From Egaibacter sp046050465 (GTDB taxonomy: Bacteria; Pseudomonadota; Gammaproteobacteria; Burkholderiales; Burkholderiaceae_C), in the NCBI GenBank assembly GCA_046050465.1, contig JBJOPS010000056.1, positions 1-47,103 on the forward strand: a stretch of 47,103 bases of DNA. The letters are read 5' to 3'. The position numbers and the translations under genes were made by a program. This document shows, in pieces, positions 17,788-24,848 of this stretch (its first letter is position 1; every line of letters starts with the position of its first letter). The notes below the pieces were generated by a model, which saw only the letters and a list, made by a program, of their open reading frames with translations, was not told where the DNA came from and searched no databases.

Positions 17788-18127
17788 TGGTGGGCCGTGT
17801 AGGACTTGAACCTACGACCAAAGGATTCAGGTTTGCATGAGTTTCCCCACTCCCTGGACTATCTCATCACCCTCGCCACGGATTGCTCCGTTCGTTAGGG
17901 TGCCGGGCGCTCGTGGGGTGATTATCGGATTGGCTCCTCACACCCTAGTCTCTGCACCTTCTCACTTACTAATCTTGCGATCTGCCTTCAGTGAGCTTGG
18001 CTCAGGATTGCCGGGCCAATGACTGACTGACGGTTTCCCTGAATTCACCCGGTTTTCCACTGCCACTTTCGCGGCAGGGTCACCAACTCGATGAGTCCTC
18101 TGCTCTAACCAACTGAGCTAACGGCCC
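17788..18127 (-). tRNA. ileX: tRNA-Ile(CAU) gene interrupted by a group I intron
   Basis: The two exons are 18127-18091 and 17827-17788 on the minus strand; joined, they give a 77-nt tRNA with encoded CCA. The acceptor arms GGGCCGT and ACGGCCC pair perfectly. The D arm is GCTCAGTTGGTTAGAGC, the anticodon stem GAGGA/TCCTT, the loop CTCATAA, and the T arm GTAGG/CCTAC. The anticodon is CAU. The body resembles the minor isoleucine tRNA (lysidine-modified, reads AUA) more than either methionine tRNA, so Ile2 is the preferred identity. The intron splits the loop directly after the last anticodon base. The gene lies 38 bp downstream of hrcA on the same strand and may be co-transcribed. A TACAAT at 18140-18145 on the minus strand might be its own -10. 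Confidence 0.88.
17828..18090 (-). ncRNA. Self-splicing group I intron (IC3-like) in the tRNA-Ile anticodon loop
   Basis: The 263-nt intron follows exon ...CUCAU and ends in G, as required. P1 can form from exon UCAU and intron GUGA (intron nt 9-12), with the U-G splice-site pair. P2 is CTGCCGC-GAAA-GTGGCAG. The core strings AATTCAGGGAAACC, CAATCCTGAGCCAAGC, GCAGAGACTAG and GATAGTCC match group I P, Q, R and S elements. P7 is GACTA/TAGTC, P6 carries a GCAA loop, P8 is CGGA-GCAA-TCCG, and P9 is GTGGG-GAAA-CTCAT. The 3' end, from AGTCCAGGGAGTGG to CAAACC, is nearly that of the Azoarcus tRNA-Ile intron (205 nt), which sits in the same tRNA. No endonuclease gene is inside. Confidence 0.9.
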
Positions 18128-18165
18128 AAATCAGGCGATATTGTAAGGGTGTAGTCACATCCGGG

Positions 18166-19170
18166 CTACTTAGGGCGGCTCAACGCATGGCTTACCAGTT
18201 TGGAAGTGATGTCCACAATCTGGATCATCCTCTCATAAGCCATACGAGTGGGGCCAATCACCCCCAACGTTCCCACAATTTGTCCATCCACCTCGTAGGG
18301 CGCACTGACGACTGACAGCTCTTCAAATGGCACGACCTGGCTTTCACCACCAATAAAGATGCGCACCCCCTCGGCTTGACCCGCAATATCCAGCAGGCGC
18401 ATGAGCTGGGCTTTTTGTTCAAACAGCTCAAAAGCCCGGCGCAGGTGCCCCATGTCGTTGGAAAAGTCCGTGACTGCCAGCAGATTTCGCTCACCGGAAA
18501 TCACCACTTCGTCCTGAGTCTGGGTAATGGCTTCAGAGCTGACGGTCACAGCCGCCTGCATGAGCGCGGCGATTTCCGAGCGCAGTGACTCCACTTCGGC
18601 CTTCAGTCGCTCCTGCACCTGTTCAATGGCAAGCCCGATGTAATTGGTGTTCAGGTAGTTGGCAGCCTCTACCAGTTGGGCTTGTGAATAATCCAGCTCG
18701 GTAAAAATGACCCTGTTTTGAACATCACCATCAGGCGAGACGATGATCACGAGCAGACGGCGCTCGGACAATCGCAGAAACTCAATGTGCCGAAACACCG
18801 ACGAACGGCGGGGTGCGATAACCACGCCCACAAACTGGGACAGACTGGAGAGCAAGTTGGCTGCGTTGGATATGACTTTCTGTGGTTGATCTGGCGCGAG
18901 GCTTTGGGCCGCAAACTGACTGTGTCCTACGGTCAGCATGGTGTCCACAAACAGCCGATAGCCACGAGCCGTTGGGATTCGCCCTGCTGACGTGTGAGGG
19001 CTGACGATCAACCCCAACTCTTCCAGATCGGACATCACATTGCGAATGGTTGCCGCAGACAACTCCAGTCCGGAAGCTCTGGATAAAGTGCGTGATCCCA
19101 CCGGCTGCCCGTCAGCTATGTAGCGCTCGACGAGCGCTTTCATTAACAACTTGGCACGATCATCGAGCAT
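18166..19170 (-). CDS. hrcA: Heat-inducible transcription repressor HrcA
   Basis: HrcA represses class I heat-shock genes (groE, dnaK) by binding CIRCE elements. The 334-residue product has an N-terminal winged helix (LLMKALVERYIADGQPVGSRTL, then LSAATIRNVMSDLEELGLI and HTSAGRIPTARGYRLFVDTML), followed by the GAF-like and dimerisation regions with VVIAPRRSSVFRHIEFLRL. The C-terminus has VIGPTRMAYERMIQIVDITSKLVSHAL. I see no CIRCE sequence upstream, so autoregulation by CIRCE is not supported. The upstream 64 bp contain a dyad described separately. The usual betaproteobacterial neighbour nadK is not present. Confidence 0.96.
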   Translation of the reverse strand: MLDDRAKLLMKALVERYIADGQPVGSRTLSRASGLELSAATIRNVMSDLEELGLIVSPHTSAGRIPTARGYRLFVDTMLTVGHSQFAAQSLAPDQPQKVISNAANLLSSLSQFVGVVIAPRRSSVFRHIEFLRLSERRLLVIIVSPDGDVQNRVIFTELDYSQAQLVEAANYLNTNYIGLAIEQVQERLKAEVESLRSEIAALMQAAVTVSSEAITQTQDEVVISGERNLLAVTDFSNDMGHLRRAFELFEQKAQLMRLLDIAGQAEGVRIFIGGESQVVPFEELSVVSAPYEVDGQIVGTLGVIGPTRMAYERMIQIVDITSKLVSHALSRPK

Positions 19171-19211
19171 GTTTTGATTTTACTTTTTTGTTGCCCATTT
19201 GCCACGCTTTT

Positions 19212-19244
19212 CGTATTTATATACGGATAGGGATCAGTCCGTAT
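19212..19244. promoter_or_regulatory. Dyad symmetry between hrcA and the ABC ATPase gene
   Basis: Two overlapping inverted repeats occur here: CGTAT-TTAT-ATACG (19212-19225) and ATACGGA-N10-TCCGTAT (19221-19244). On the minus strand the region contains TCCGTATATAA, an 11-mer also found in the palindrome upstream of the sulfide operon at 22502-22512. It could be the hrcA promoter or operator, or the 3' hairpin of the ATPase gene, whose stop lies inside it. Confidence 0.4.
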
Positions 19245-20307
19245 TTCTCTCAAAAATAACCACGTGATCTACTTCTGTCCGAATGCCGATCCACTCGCCA
19301 ATCTTGTGGTCATGGTGGCTGGGCACATGGGCCAGCACAGCCTCACCGGTTTGCAAGCGCAGGGTGTATAAAAACTCCGAACCGCGAAACGCCTTGCGCA
19401 CGATCTCGGCTTTCACCGGGGCGTTGTCGTCGTGAACAATGTCGTCCGCGCGTAGCAGCACATCACATTCGCCCGAAGGAAAAGCGCCCGGCAGCGGGCA
19501 TTCCGCCACGTCAGGCAGATCGCCCAGCGCGGTGTGCACCACCACGCGGTTGCCGCCCACTTCGCGCAGCGTGGCAGGTGTGAACACGCCGTGCCCGATG
19601 AAGTCCGCCACAAAACGGGTAGCCGGGCGGTGGTAGAGCGAATAGGCGTCGTCCCACTGGTGCAACTGGCCTTCATGCATCACGCCAATGGTGTCGCCAA
19701 TGGCAAACGCTTCCAGCTGGTCGTGCGTAACAAACAGTGCAGTGGCTTTCGCAGCCTTGAGGATGGTGCGCACTTCATGCGCCAGGCGCTCACGCAGGTC
19801 TACGTCCAGGTTGGAGAACGGTTCGTCCAGCAGCAGCAACTGGGGTTTGGGCGCCAGTGCGCGGGCCAGCGCCACACGTTGCTGCTGGCCACCGGACAGT
19901 TCGTGTGGGTAACGCGCCTCGGAACCTGACAGGCCCACCAGCGCCAGCACCTCCGCCACGCGGCTGGAGCGCTCTGCCCGCGGCAGATGGTGAATGCCAA
20001 AGCTCACGTTGTGGCGCACGTCCAGATGCGGAAACAAGGCGTAGTCCTGAAAAACCATGCCAATACGGCGTGCCTCCGGCGCTACCAGCTGGCCCGCTGC
20101 GCTCACCACGTTGCCCGACAGCTTGATGGCGCCGCTGGTCACCGGCTCCAGGCCGGCCACTGCACGCAACAAGGTGGTCTTGCCGCAGCCTGAGGGGCCG
20201 ATCAGCACGCCAATATCGCCGGCGCGCAAGCCAAATGACACCTCTTTCACAGCAGGTTGCGCTCGCCCGCTGTACTGCACGCTGAGTTTTGTCAGTTCCA
20301 GAAACAT
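19234..20307 (-). CDS. fbpC: ABC transporter ATPase, ferric iron (FbpC/AfuC) type
   Basis: This is a 357-residue ATPase of the Fe3+/spermidine-type uptake family, cytoplasmic and coupled to a membrane permease. It shows Walker A GPSGCGKTT near residue 38, the Q-loop FQDYALFPH, signature LSGGQQQRVALARAL near 137, Walker B LLLLDEPFSNLD near 157, and the H-loop FVTHDQLEA. The C-terminal regulatory TOBE-like domain has VLLRADDIVHDD. It is divergent from the permease gene at 20366, with a Fur-box-like dyad in the 58-bp gap. Iron as substrate is inferred from family and dyad; no periplasmic binding protein gene is in the window. Confidence 0.85.
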   Translation of the reverse strand: MFLELTKLSVQYSGRAQPAVKEVSFGLRAGDIGVLIGPSGCGKTTLLRAVAGLEPVTSGAIKLSGNVVSAAGQLVAPEARRIGMVFQDYALFPHLDVRHNVSFGIHHLPRAERSSRVAEVLALVGLSGSEARYPHELSGGQQQRVALARALAPKPQLLLLDEPFSNLDVDLRERLAHEVRTILKAAKATALFVTHDQLEAFAIGDTIGVMHEGQLHQWDDAYSLYHRPATRFVADFIGHGVFTPATLREVGGNRVVVHTALGDLPDVAECPLPGAFPSGECDVLLRADDIVHDDNAPVKAEIVRKAFRGSEFLYTLRLQTGEAVLAHVPSHHDHKIGEWIGIRTEVDHVVIFERNTD

Positions 20308-20320
20308 GCAGAAGATTGTA

Positions 20321-20345
20321 GATGCTTACAATTCTCATTTGCATC
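20321..20345. promoter_or_regulatory. Putative Fur box between the divergent iron-transport genes
   Basis: Read on the minus strand, GCAAATGAGAATTGTAAGC (20342-20324) matches the 19-bp Fur consensus at 12 positions by hand alignment and is flanked by GATGC/GCATC arms. It lies between the two divergent transporter genes, where a shared iron-responsive operator would be expected. Confidence 0.5.
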
Positions 20346-20365
20346 TTGCTGGGGTTCATCCATTT

Positions 20366-22009
20366 ATGCCGTCTCGCCGGCTTCGTCATTTCTTTCTGCT
20401 GCTGCTCACCCTGGCCTTGATGCTGCCCGTGCTGGCGGTGCTGGCGTCGTGGTGGCCGTCGTCTGGCGACGCGGCAAATCAGTCGCGGCAGATTCTGGCG
20501 GAGATGTCCCGCACGGTTTTGCCGGACTATGCATGGACAACACTGCGCTTGTGTGTGATGGTGGGGTTGGGAGTGATGTTGGTGGGGCTGGCCTGTGCAG
20601 CCGCTGTGACCCTGTTTGAATTCCCCGGGCGCCGGTTTTTTGAATGGGCCTTGCTGCTGCCGCTGGCCATGCCCGCTTATGTGGTGGCTTATGCCTATAC
20701 CGACTTCCTGCAGTTCAGCGGGCCGCTGCAAACTGCCTTGCGCGCCAGTCTGGGGCTGGAAGGGCGCATGTTTGCGGAGGTGCGCGGTTTGGGCGGTGCC
20801 GCATGGGTGTTCACCTTTGCCCTGTATCCCTACGTTTACCTGCTGGCCCGCACCGCGTTGGGTGAGCGGGCCACCCACCTGATGGAGGCAGCCCGTCTTT
20901 TGGGCGCGCCTTTGTCCCGGCGAATCCGTGTGGTGGCCTTGCCACTGGCGCGCCCGGCGGTGGCGGCCGGCATGGCGCTGGCACTGATGGAAACGCTGGC
21001 TGATTTTGGCGTGTCCAGCTACTTTGGCATCCAGACTTTTACGGCAGGCATTTACAAGGCCTGGCTGTCGATGGACAACCGCATCGCCGCTGCCCAGCTG
21101 GCCACCATGCTGCTGGTTCTGGTGGCGGTGTTGATGGGTCTGGAACACCGGGCGCAGCGGCGCATGCGGTTTGCTGCGCCACAAGGGGCGCGGGCTGGTT
21201 CTTCTGAAGCGCAGCCCATTGTCCTCGCTGGCTGGCGCCGTTGGCTGGCAGTTGGCGTTTGCACTGCGCCTGTGCTCGCCGGCTTTGTTTTACCCACTCT
21301 ATTCATGCTGCGCCCTCTGGCGGCGGACTGGTCGCTGCTATCGTGGGGGCAGTTCATGGCCTGGTCGCTCAACAGTATCCGGCTGGGCGCAATGACATCG
21401 GTGCTTGCGGTTGCTGTGGCGCTGGTTCTGGCATTCGGTCTGCGGCGTGCGCCAGACTGGTGGACGCGTGTGGCCGCGCACCTGGCGAGTCTGGGCTATG
21501 CCATTCCCGGCGCGGTGATTGTGGTGGGTCTGCTGTTGCCGGTGGGCTGGTTGCAGGCCGTGGCGCCGCAAAGCAGTGTGGGGTATTACATGACTGCTAC
21601 GTCGCTGGGTCTGGTCTGGGCCTATCTGGTGCGGTTTTGTGCGGTGGCGCTGCAGTCGGTGCAAAGCGGCTACACACGCATTCCCGCGAGCTTTGACGAT
21701 TCGGCCCGCATGCTGGGCACGGGCGACGCGGGTTTGCTGCGGCGCGTGCACTGGCCCTTGCTCAAACGCTCCACCGCAGCGGCGGCGTTGCTGGTGTTTG
21801 TCGATGTGATGAAAGAACTGCCTGCCACGCTGGTGCTGCGCCCCTTCAACTCCGACACGCTGGCGGTGGTGGCTTATCAGCTCGCACGCGACGAGCGGCT
21901 GGGTGAGGCGGCGTTGCCATCACTGGCTTTGGTGCTGGTGGGTTTGATCCCGGTGCTGTTGCTGGGGCGTACGCTGCATACCGGGCGGCATCACAGCCGG
22001 AGAAAATAA
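20366..22009 (+). CDS. fbpB: ABC transporter permease, ferric iron (FbpB) type, two-domain
   Basis: This is a 547-residue inner-membrane permease with two fused transport domains and about twelve membrane helices. The two EAA loops that dock the ATPase are visible: EAARLLGAPLSRRIRVVALPLARPAV near residue 173 and DSARMLGTGDAGLLRRVHWPL near 448. The first resembles the usual consensus more closely. The start ATG at 20366 gives an N-terminus of basic residues followed by a strong hydrophobic helix. The frame is open further upstream, but that would overlap the divergent ATPase gene. Together with the ATPase it would form an iron importer lacking only its binding protein. Confidence 0.87.
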   Translation: MPSRRLRHFFLLLLTLALMLPVLAVLASWWPSSGDAANQSRQILAEMSRTVLPDYAWTTLRLCVMVGLGVMLVGLACAAAVTLFEFPGRRFFEWALLLPLAMPAYVVAYAYTDFLQFSGPLQTALRASLGLEGRMFAEVRGLGGAAWVFTFALYPYVYLLARTALGERATHLMEAARLLGAPLSRRIRVVALPLARPAVAAGMALALMETLADFGVSSYFGIQTFTAGIYKAWLSMDNRIAAAQLATMLLVLVAVLMGLEHRAQRRMRFAAPQGARAGSSEAQPIVLAGWRRWLAVGVCTAPVLAGFVLPTLFMLRPLAADWSLLSWGQFMAWSLNSIRLGAMTSVLAVAVALVLAFGLRRAPDWWTRVAAHLASLGYAIPGAVIVVGLLLPVGWLQAVAPQSSVGYYMTATSLGLVWAYLVRFCAVALQSVQSGYTRIPASFDDSARMLGTGDAGLLRRVHWPLLKRSTAAAALLVFVDVMKELPATLVLRPFNSDTLAVVAYQLARDERLGEAALPSLALVLVGLIPVLLLGRTLHTGRHHSRRK

Positions 22010-22093
22010 TCAGCTGCCTCAGCGTATATTCGCATCTGTTGATGTAAATAGATGCCTGAAACCGACTTGTTGTCGATACGGAGTACTTGCAAA

Positions 22094-22435
22094 ATGGTCA
22101 AGCGTGCGGTTAAAAAAATCCAGGAAGTGCCAGTTGAAACGGACGAAGTGTTCGAATTGGCGGCCGAGCTTTTCCGTGTCATGTCAGCACCGATGCGCCT
22201 GAAAATCATCAGTAGTCTGTGCAATCGGGAAAAAAATGTGAGTGAATTGCTGGGTGAAATCGAAACAACCCAGCCAAATATGTCACAGCACCTCAATACG
22301 CTGTATCAGGCCGGTGTGCTGGGAAAACGCAGGGATGGCGTGCAAATTTATTACCGGATCATTGATGAACGGGTAGCCAATTTGTGTCGTGCCGTCTGTA
22401 CGCAAATTGCCATTGATGGTGAATATGCTGTCTGA
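22094..22435 (+). CDS. ArsR-family regulator, candidate sulfide/persulfide sensor
   Basis: This is a 113-residue winged-helix repressor. The helix-turn-helix spans about residues 48-72 (VSELLGEIETTQPNMSQHLNTLYQAG), followed by the wing GKRRDGVQIYYRI. Cysteines occur at 43 (SSLC), 98 and 102 (NLCRAVC). One cysteine in the second helix region and others in the last helix match the layout of the SqrR/BigR/SoxR persulfide sensors, and the arsenic CxC motif is absent. It lies directly upstream of a sulfide-oxidation operon, which supports that role. The ATG at 22094 is preferred because a GGAG lies upstream; an ATG at 22052 would add 14 residues. A GCGTATATTCGC dyad at 22038-22049 may be an autoregulatory site. 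Confidence 0.75.
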   Translation: MVKRAVKKIQEVPVETDEVFELAAELFRVMSAPMRLKIISSLCNREKNVSELLGEIETTQPNMSQHLNTLYQAGVLGKRRDGVQIYYRIIDERVANLCRAVCTQIAIDGEYAV

Positions 22436-22493
22436 TGATGACCAGATTTCCGGGATGGCACGGGTTTCTACGGTGTTGGCAACAAGAAGATGG

Positions 22494-22517
22494 CCTTATA
22501 TTCCGTATATAAGGAAT
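22494..22517. promoter_or_regulatory. Palindromic operator candidate upstream of the sulfide operon
   Basis: CCTTATA-TTCCGTA-TATAAGG is a 7-bp inverted repeat with a 7-bp spacer (22494-22514), overlapping a second dyad ATTCC-N8-GGAAT (22500-22517). The AT-rich dyad resembles sites bound by ArsR-family repressors, and the gene for such a protein is next door. Confidence 0.5.
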
Positions 22518-22521
22518 TGAT

Positions 22522-22537
22522 CATAAAACGTTTTATG
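22522..22537. promoter_or_regulatory. 16-bp perfect palindrome upstream of the first cytochrome gene
   Basis: CATAAAACGTTTTATG is perfectly self-complementary. It lies 8 bp after the dyad that ends at 22514 and 34 bp before the cytochrome start. It could be a second operator or overlap the promoter, as TTGATC and TATGCT hexamers border it. Confidence 0.5.
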
Positions 22538-22571
22538 CTATTTGTTCACGGATAAACAAGGAGATTGAGTG

Positions 22572-22880
22572 ATGAAGTTGAATGCGCTAATGCTGGCCGG
22601 TGGGCTGGTAGTTGTATCCGGTTGGGCCGATGCTCAGGCCGTTGATCCACTGCAGGTTCGGAGTTGGGCGGCCGCGTGCGCCAGCTGCCATGGCACCAAC
22701 GGTGTTGCCCAGGCGGGCAACGAGTCATTGGCTGGTGCCAACAAAGATGACATGCTGAAGAAGTTGCTGGATTTCAAGACCGGGAAAAAACCCGCAACCA
22801 TCATGCATCAGCTCTCCAAGGGTTACTCCGACGAGCAGCTCGCTGCATTGGCTACCTATTTCGCCGCCCTGAAAAAATAA
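22572..22880 (+). CDS. Monohaem cytochrome c, periplasmic
   Basis: This 102-residue class I c-type cytochrome has a cleavable signal peptide (MKLNALMLAGGLVVVSGWADAQA) and one haem site CASCH near residue 37. A likely axial methionine lies in TIMHQLSKGYSDEQL near residue 77. The ATG at 22572 follows an AGGAG site; a GTG three bases earlier is also possible. It is the first gene after the palindromes and lies 13 bp before the flavoprotein gene. It probably accepts electrons from sulfide oxidation and passes them to a terminal oxidase; the exact partner is inference. Confidence 0.85.
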   Translation: MKLNALMLAGGLVVVSGWADAQAVDPLQVRSWAAACASCHGTNGVAQAGNESLAGANKDDMLKKLLDFKTGKKPATIMHQLSKGYSDEQLAALATYFAALKK

Positions 22881-22893
22881 GAAAGACCTCATC

Positions 22894-24180
22894 ATGATGA
22901 AACGTCGTCAATTTGTACAAACCGTCGGCACAGCGGGCTCGCTCGGGGCCTTCGGCTTGATGTCCGGTTGCGCTACCAGCGGCAGCGGCAAGGGGCCCAA
23001 GGTTGTGGTGATCGGTGGTGGCTATGGTGGCGCCACTGCGGCCAAGTATGTGCGCATGTGGTCCGACTATGGCATTGATGTCACACTGGTCGAGCCCAAC
23101 AGTGCCTTCATTTCGTGCCCCATCTCCAATCTGGTCCTGGGCGGCAGCAAGACCATGGCCGACATCACTACGCCATATGACAATCTTGTCAAGCGCCACG
23201 GTGTGCAGCTCGTGCAGGACATGGTGACCCGCATTGACCCGGAAAAGCGTATGGTCATGCTGGCCAAAGGCGGCCAGTTGCCTTACGACCGGTTGATCGT
23301 TTCGCCGGGCGTCGATTTTATGTGGGAAAACCTGCCTGGAATGGCTAAAGACGGTGCCAAAGACAAGGTGCTGCACAGCTGGAAAGCTGGTGCCCAGACC
23401 GTGGCCTTGCGCAAACAGCTGGAAGCCATGCCCGATGGTGGCGTGTATGCGCTCTCTATCCCGCTGGCACCGTACCGCTGCCCTCCTGGTCCCTATGAAC
23501 GCGCCTGTCAGGTAGCCAGTTACTTCGCCAAAGCCAAACCCAAGAGCAAGGTGCTGATTCTGGATGCCAATGATGACGTTACCTCCAAAGGCCCGCTGTT
23601 CAAGAAGGCCTGGGCTGATCGCTACGCAGGCATGATTGAATACCGCCCCAAGCACAAAGTCGTGGATGTGGATGCCACCACCAATACATTGAAATTTGAG
23701 TTCAACGACGATGTGAAGGCGGCCGTGCTGAACGTCATTCCCGAAATGCGTGCGGGGGACATTGCGGTGAACACCGGTATGGCAACGGCCAACAAGCGTT
23801 GGTGCGAAGTGGATTTTCTGACGCACGAATCCATTGCCGTGAAGAACGTGCACGTGCTGGGTGACTCCATCCAGATCGCGCCGGCCATGCCCAAATCGGG
23901 CCACATGGCAAACCAGCATGGTAAAACCTGCGCGGCCGCTGTGGTGGCGTTGCTGACCGGCAAACAGCCCAATCAACTGCCAATTTACAACAATACCTGC
24001 TACAGCTTTGTGAGTGCAGAAGATGTCGTGCATGTCTCCAGCGTTCACCGGTATGACGCCGAGAAGAAAACCATGCTCACCGTGGCTGGTTCTGGCGGCG
24101 TATCCGGCGCAGCCAATGAACTGGAAGGGCGCTATGCCATGGCATGGGCGCGCAACATCTGGGCTGACACGCTCGCCTGA
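22894..24180 (+). CDS. fccB: Flavocytochrome c sulfide dehydrogenase flavoprotein subunit (FccB/SoxF type)
   Basis: This 428-residue FAD protein belongs to the sulfide dehydrogenase family, which oxidises sulfide to sulfur in the periplasm. The N-terminus has a twin-arginine-like start (MMKRRQF) and, unusually, a lipobox-like LMSGC at residues 22-26. The FAD motif VVVIGGGYGGATAA spans about 37-50. The cysteine in YRCPPGPYE (C196) and the one in GKTCAAAVVALL (C346) sit where the family has its redox-active pair. The C-terminal region (SGHMANQHGK) is typical. Neighbouring monohaem and dihaem cytochrome genes provide candidate electron-accepting subunits. fccB and soxF are close relatives and cannot be separated by sequence alone. 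Confidence 0.88.
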   Translation: MMKRRQFVQTVGTAGSLGAFGLMSGCATSGSGKGPKVVVIGGGYGGATAAKYVRMWSDYGIDVTLVEPNSAFISCPISNLVLGGSKTMADITTPYDNLVKRHGVQLVQDMVTRIDPEKRMVMLAKGGQLPYDRLIVSPGVDFMWENLPGMAKDGAKDKVLHSWKAGAQTVALRKQLEAMPDGGVYALSIPLAPYRCPPGPYERACQVASYFAKAKPKSKVLILDANDDVTSKGPLFKKAWADRYAGMIEYRPKHKVVDVDATTNTLKFEFNDDVKAAVLNVIPEMRAGDIAVNTGMATANKRWCEVDFLTHESIAVKNVHVLGDSIQIAPAMPKSGHMANQHGKTCAAAVVALLTGKQPNQLPIYNNTCYSFVSAEDVVHVSSVHRYDAEKKTMLTVAGSGGVSGAANELEGRYAMAWARNIWADTLA

Positions 24181-24203
24181 AAGATTCATTGCAAGGTCGA
24201 AAG

Positions 24204-24806
24204 ATGAAAGCAGGTTGCAAATGGGTTGCTGCCTTGACTATGGCGGTGGCAGCGGGTGCGTGGGCGCAACAGGCTGACGAAGCGCGTGCCAAGAAAATTG
24301 TTTCAGGCGTCTGCTTTGTCTGCCATGGTGCTGAGGGAGAGTCTTCAAGCGAGGTGTTTCCACGCCTGGCCGGCCAGCATTCGCAATACATTGCACGGCA
24401 ACTTGAAAATTTCAAATCCGGCAAGCGCAAGAGCACCGCAATGGTTGAAATGGTGGCCAAGTTGACGCCTGGCGAAATGGTGGCATTGGGCAAGTATTTT
24501 GAAAAACAGAATGTAACTGCCGAGCCTCCCAAGGATGTGGCTTTGGCCGCCGTTGGGCGCTACATTTTTCACAAGGGCAATACATACAGCGGGGTTGCTG
24601 CCTGCGTCAGCTGCCATGGCGAGGGTGCATTGGGCACCACCAGCATGCCCCGACTGGCGGGCCAACACGCGGCTTATACGGAAAACCAGCTCAAGCTGTT
24701 CAACACCCGCGAACGCACCAATGACAACGCGGTTATGCATTCGATCGCATCCAAAATGACGTCACTGGAGATAGCCGCGGTGGCCGAGTACCTTAGTGGA
24801 AAATAA
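24204..24806 (+). CDS. fccA: Dihaem cytochrome c, FccA/SoxE or c4 type
   Basis: This 200-residue periplasmic dihaem cytochrome has a signal peptide (MKAGCKWVAALTMAVAAGAWAQ) and two haem sites, CFVCH near residue 37 and CVSCH near 134. The two halves are similar: each continues with PRLAGQH and a QL-x-F/N-x-F segment, so the protein is an internal duplication like cytochrome c4 and the FCSD haem subunit. I chose ATG 24204; an earlier TTG at 24189 would add five residues. Its position directly after the flavoprotein gene suggests it is the haem partner, but the monohaem cytochrome upstream is a rival. Confidence 0.82.
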   Translation: MKAGCKWVAALTMAVAAGAWAQQADEARAKKIVSGVCFVCHGAEGESSSEVFPRLAGQHSQYIARQLENFKSGKRKSTAMVEMVAKLTPGEMVALGKYFEKQNVTAEPPKDVALAAVGRYIFHKGNTYSGVAACVSCHGEGALGTTSMPRLAGQHAAYTENQLKLFNTRERTNDNAVMHSIASKMTSLEIAAVAEYLSGK

Positions 24807-24848
24807 GCTTGGGAAGATGTAATCACGCTCAATGCACAAGGTGAAATC

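Noticed and set aside
17837..18022. A 61-codon open frame inside the tRNA intron region, considered as a homing endonuclease
   Set aside because: It is on the opposite strand to the intron, very short, lacks LAGLIDADG, GIY-YIG or HNH motifs, and overlaps the ribozyme core.
17788..18127. Reading the split tRNA as a pseudogene disrupted by an insertion
   Set aside because: Both halves pair perfectly, the break is exactly at the known group I position, and the insert has a complete intron core.
19171..19233. A CIRCE element before hrcA
   Set aside because: No TTAGCACTC-N9-GAGTGCTAA-like sequence is present; the dyad found there is different.
19790..21184. A 464-codon minus-strand frame spanning the ATPase and permease genes
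   Set aside because: It crosses the divergent promoter gap and runs out of frame with both real genes; its text is Gln/His/Arg-rich shadow.
22852..24189. A 445-codon open frame antisense to fccB
   Set aside because: fccB has clear FAD and cysteine motifs; the antisense frame is low in recognisable motifs and rich in His and Gln, as shadows are.
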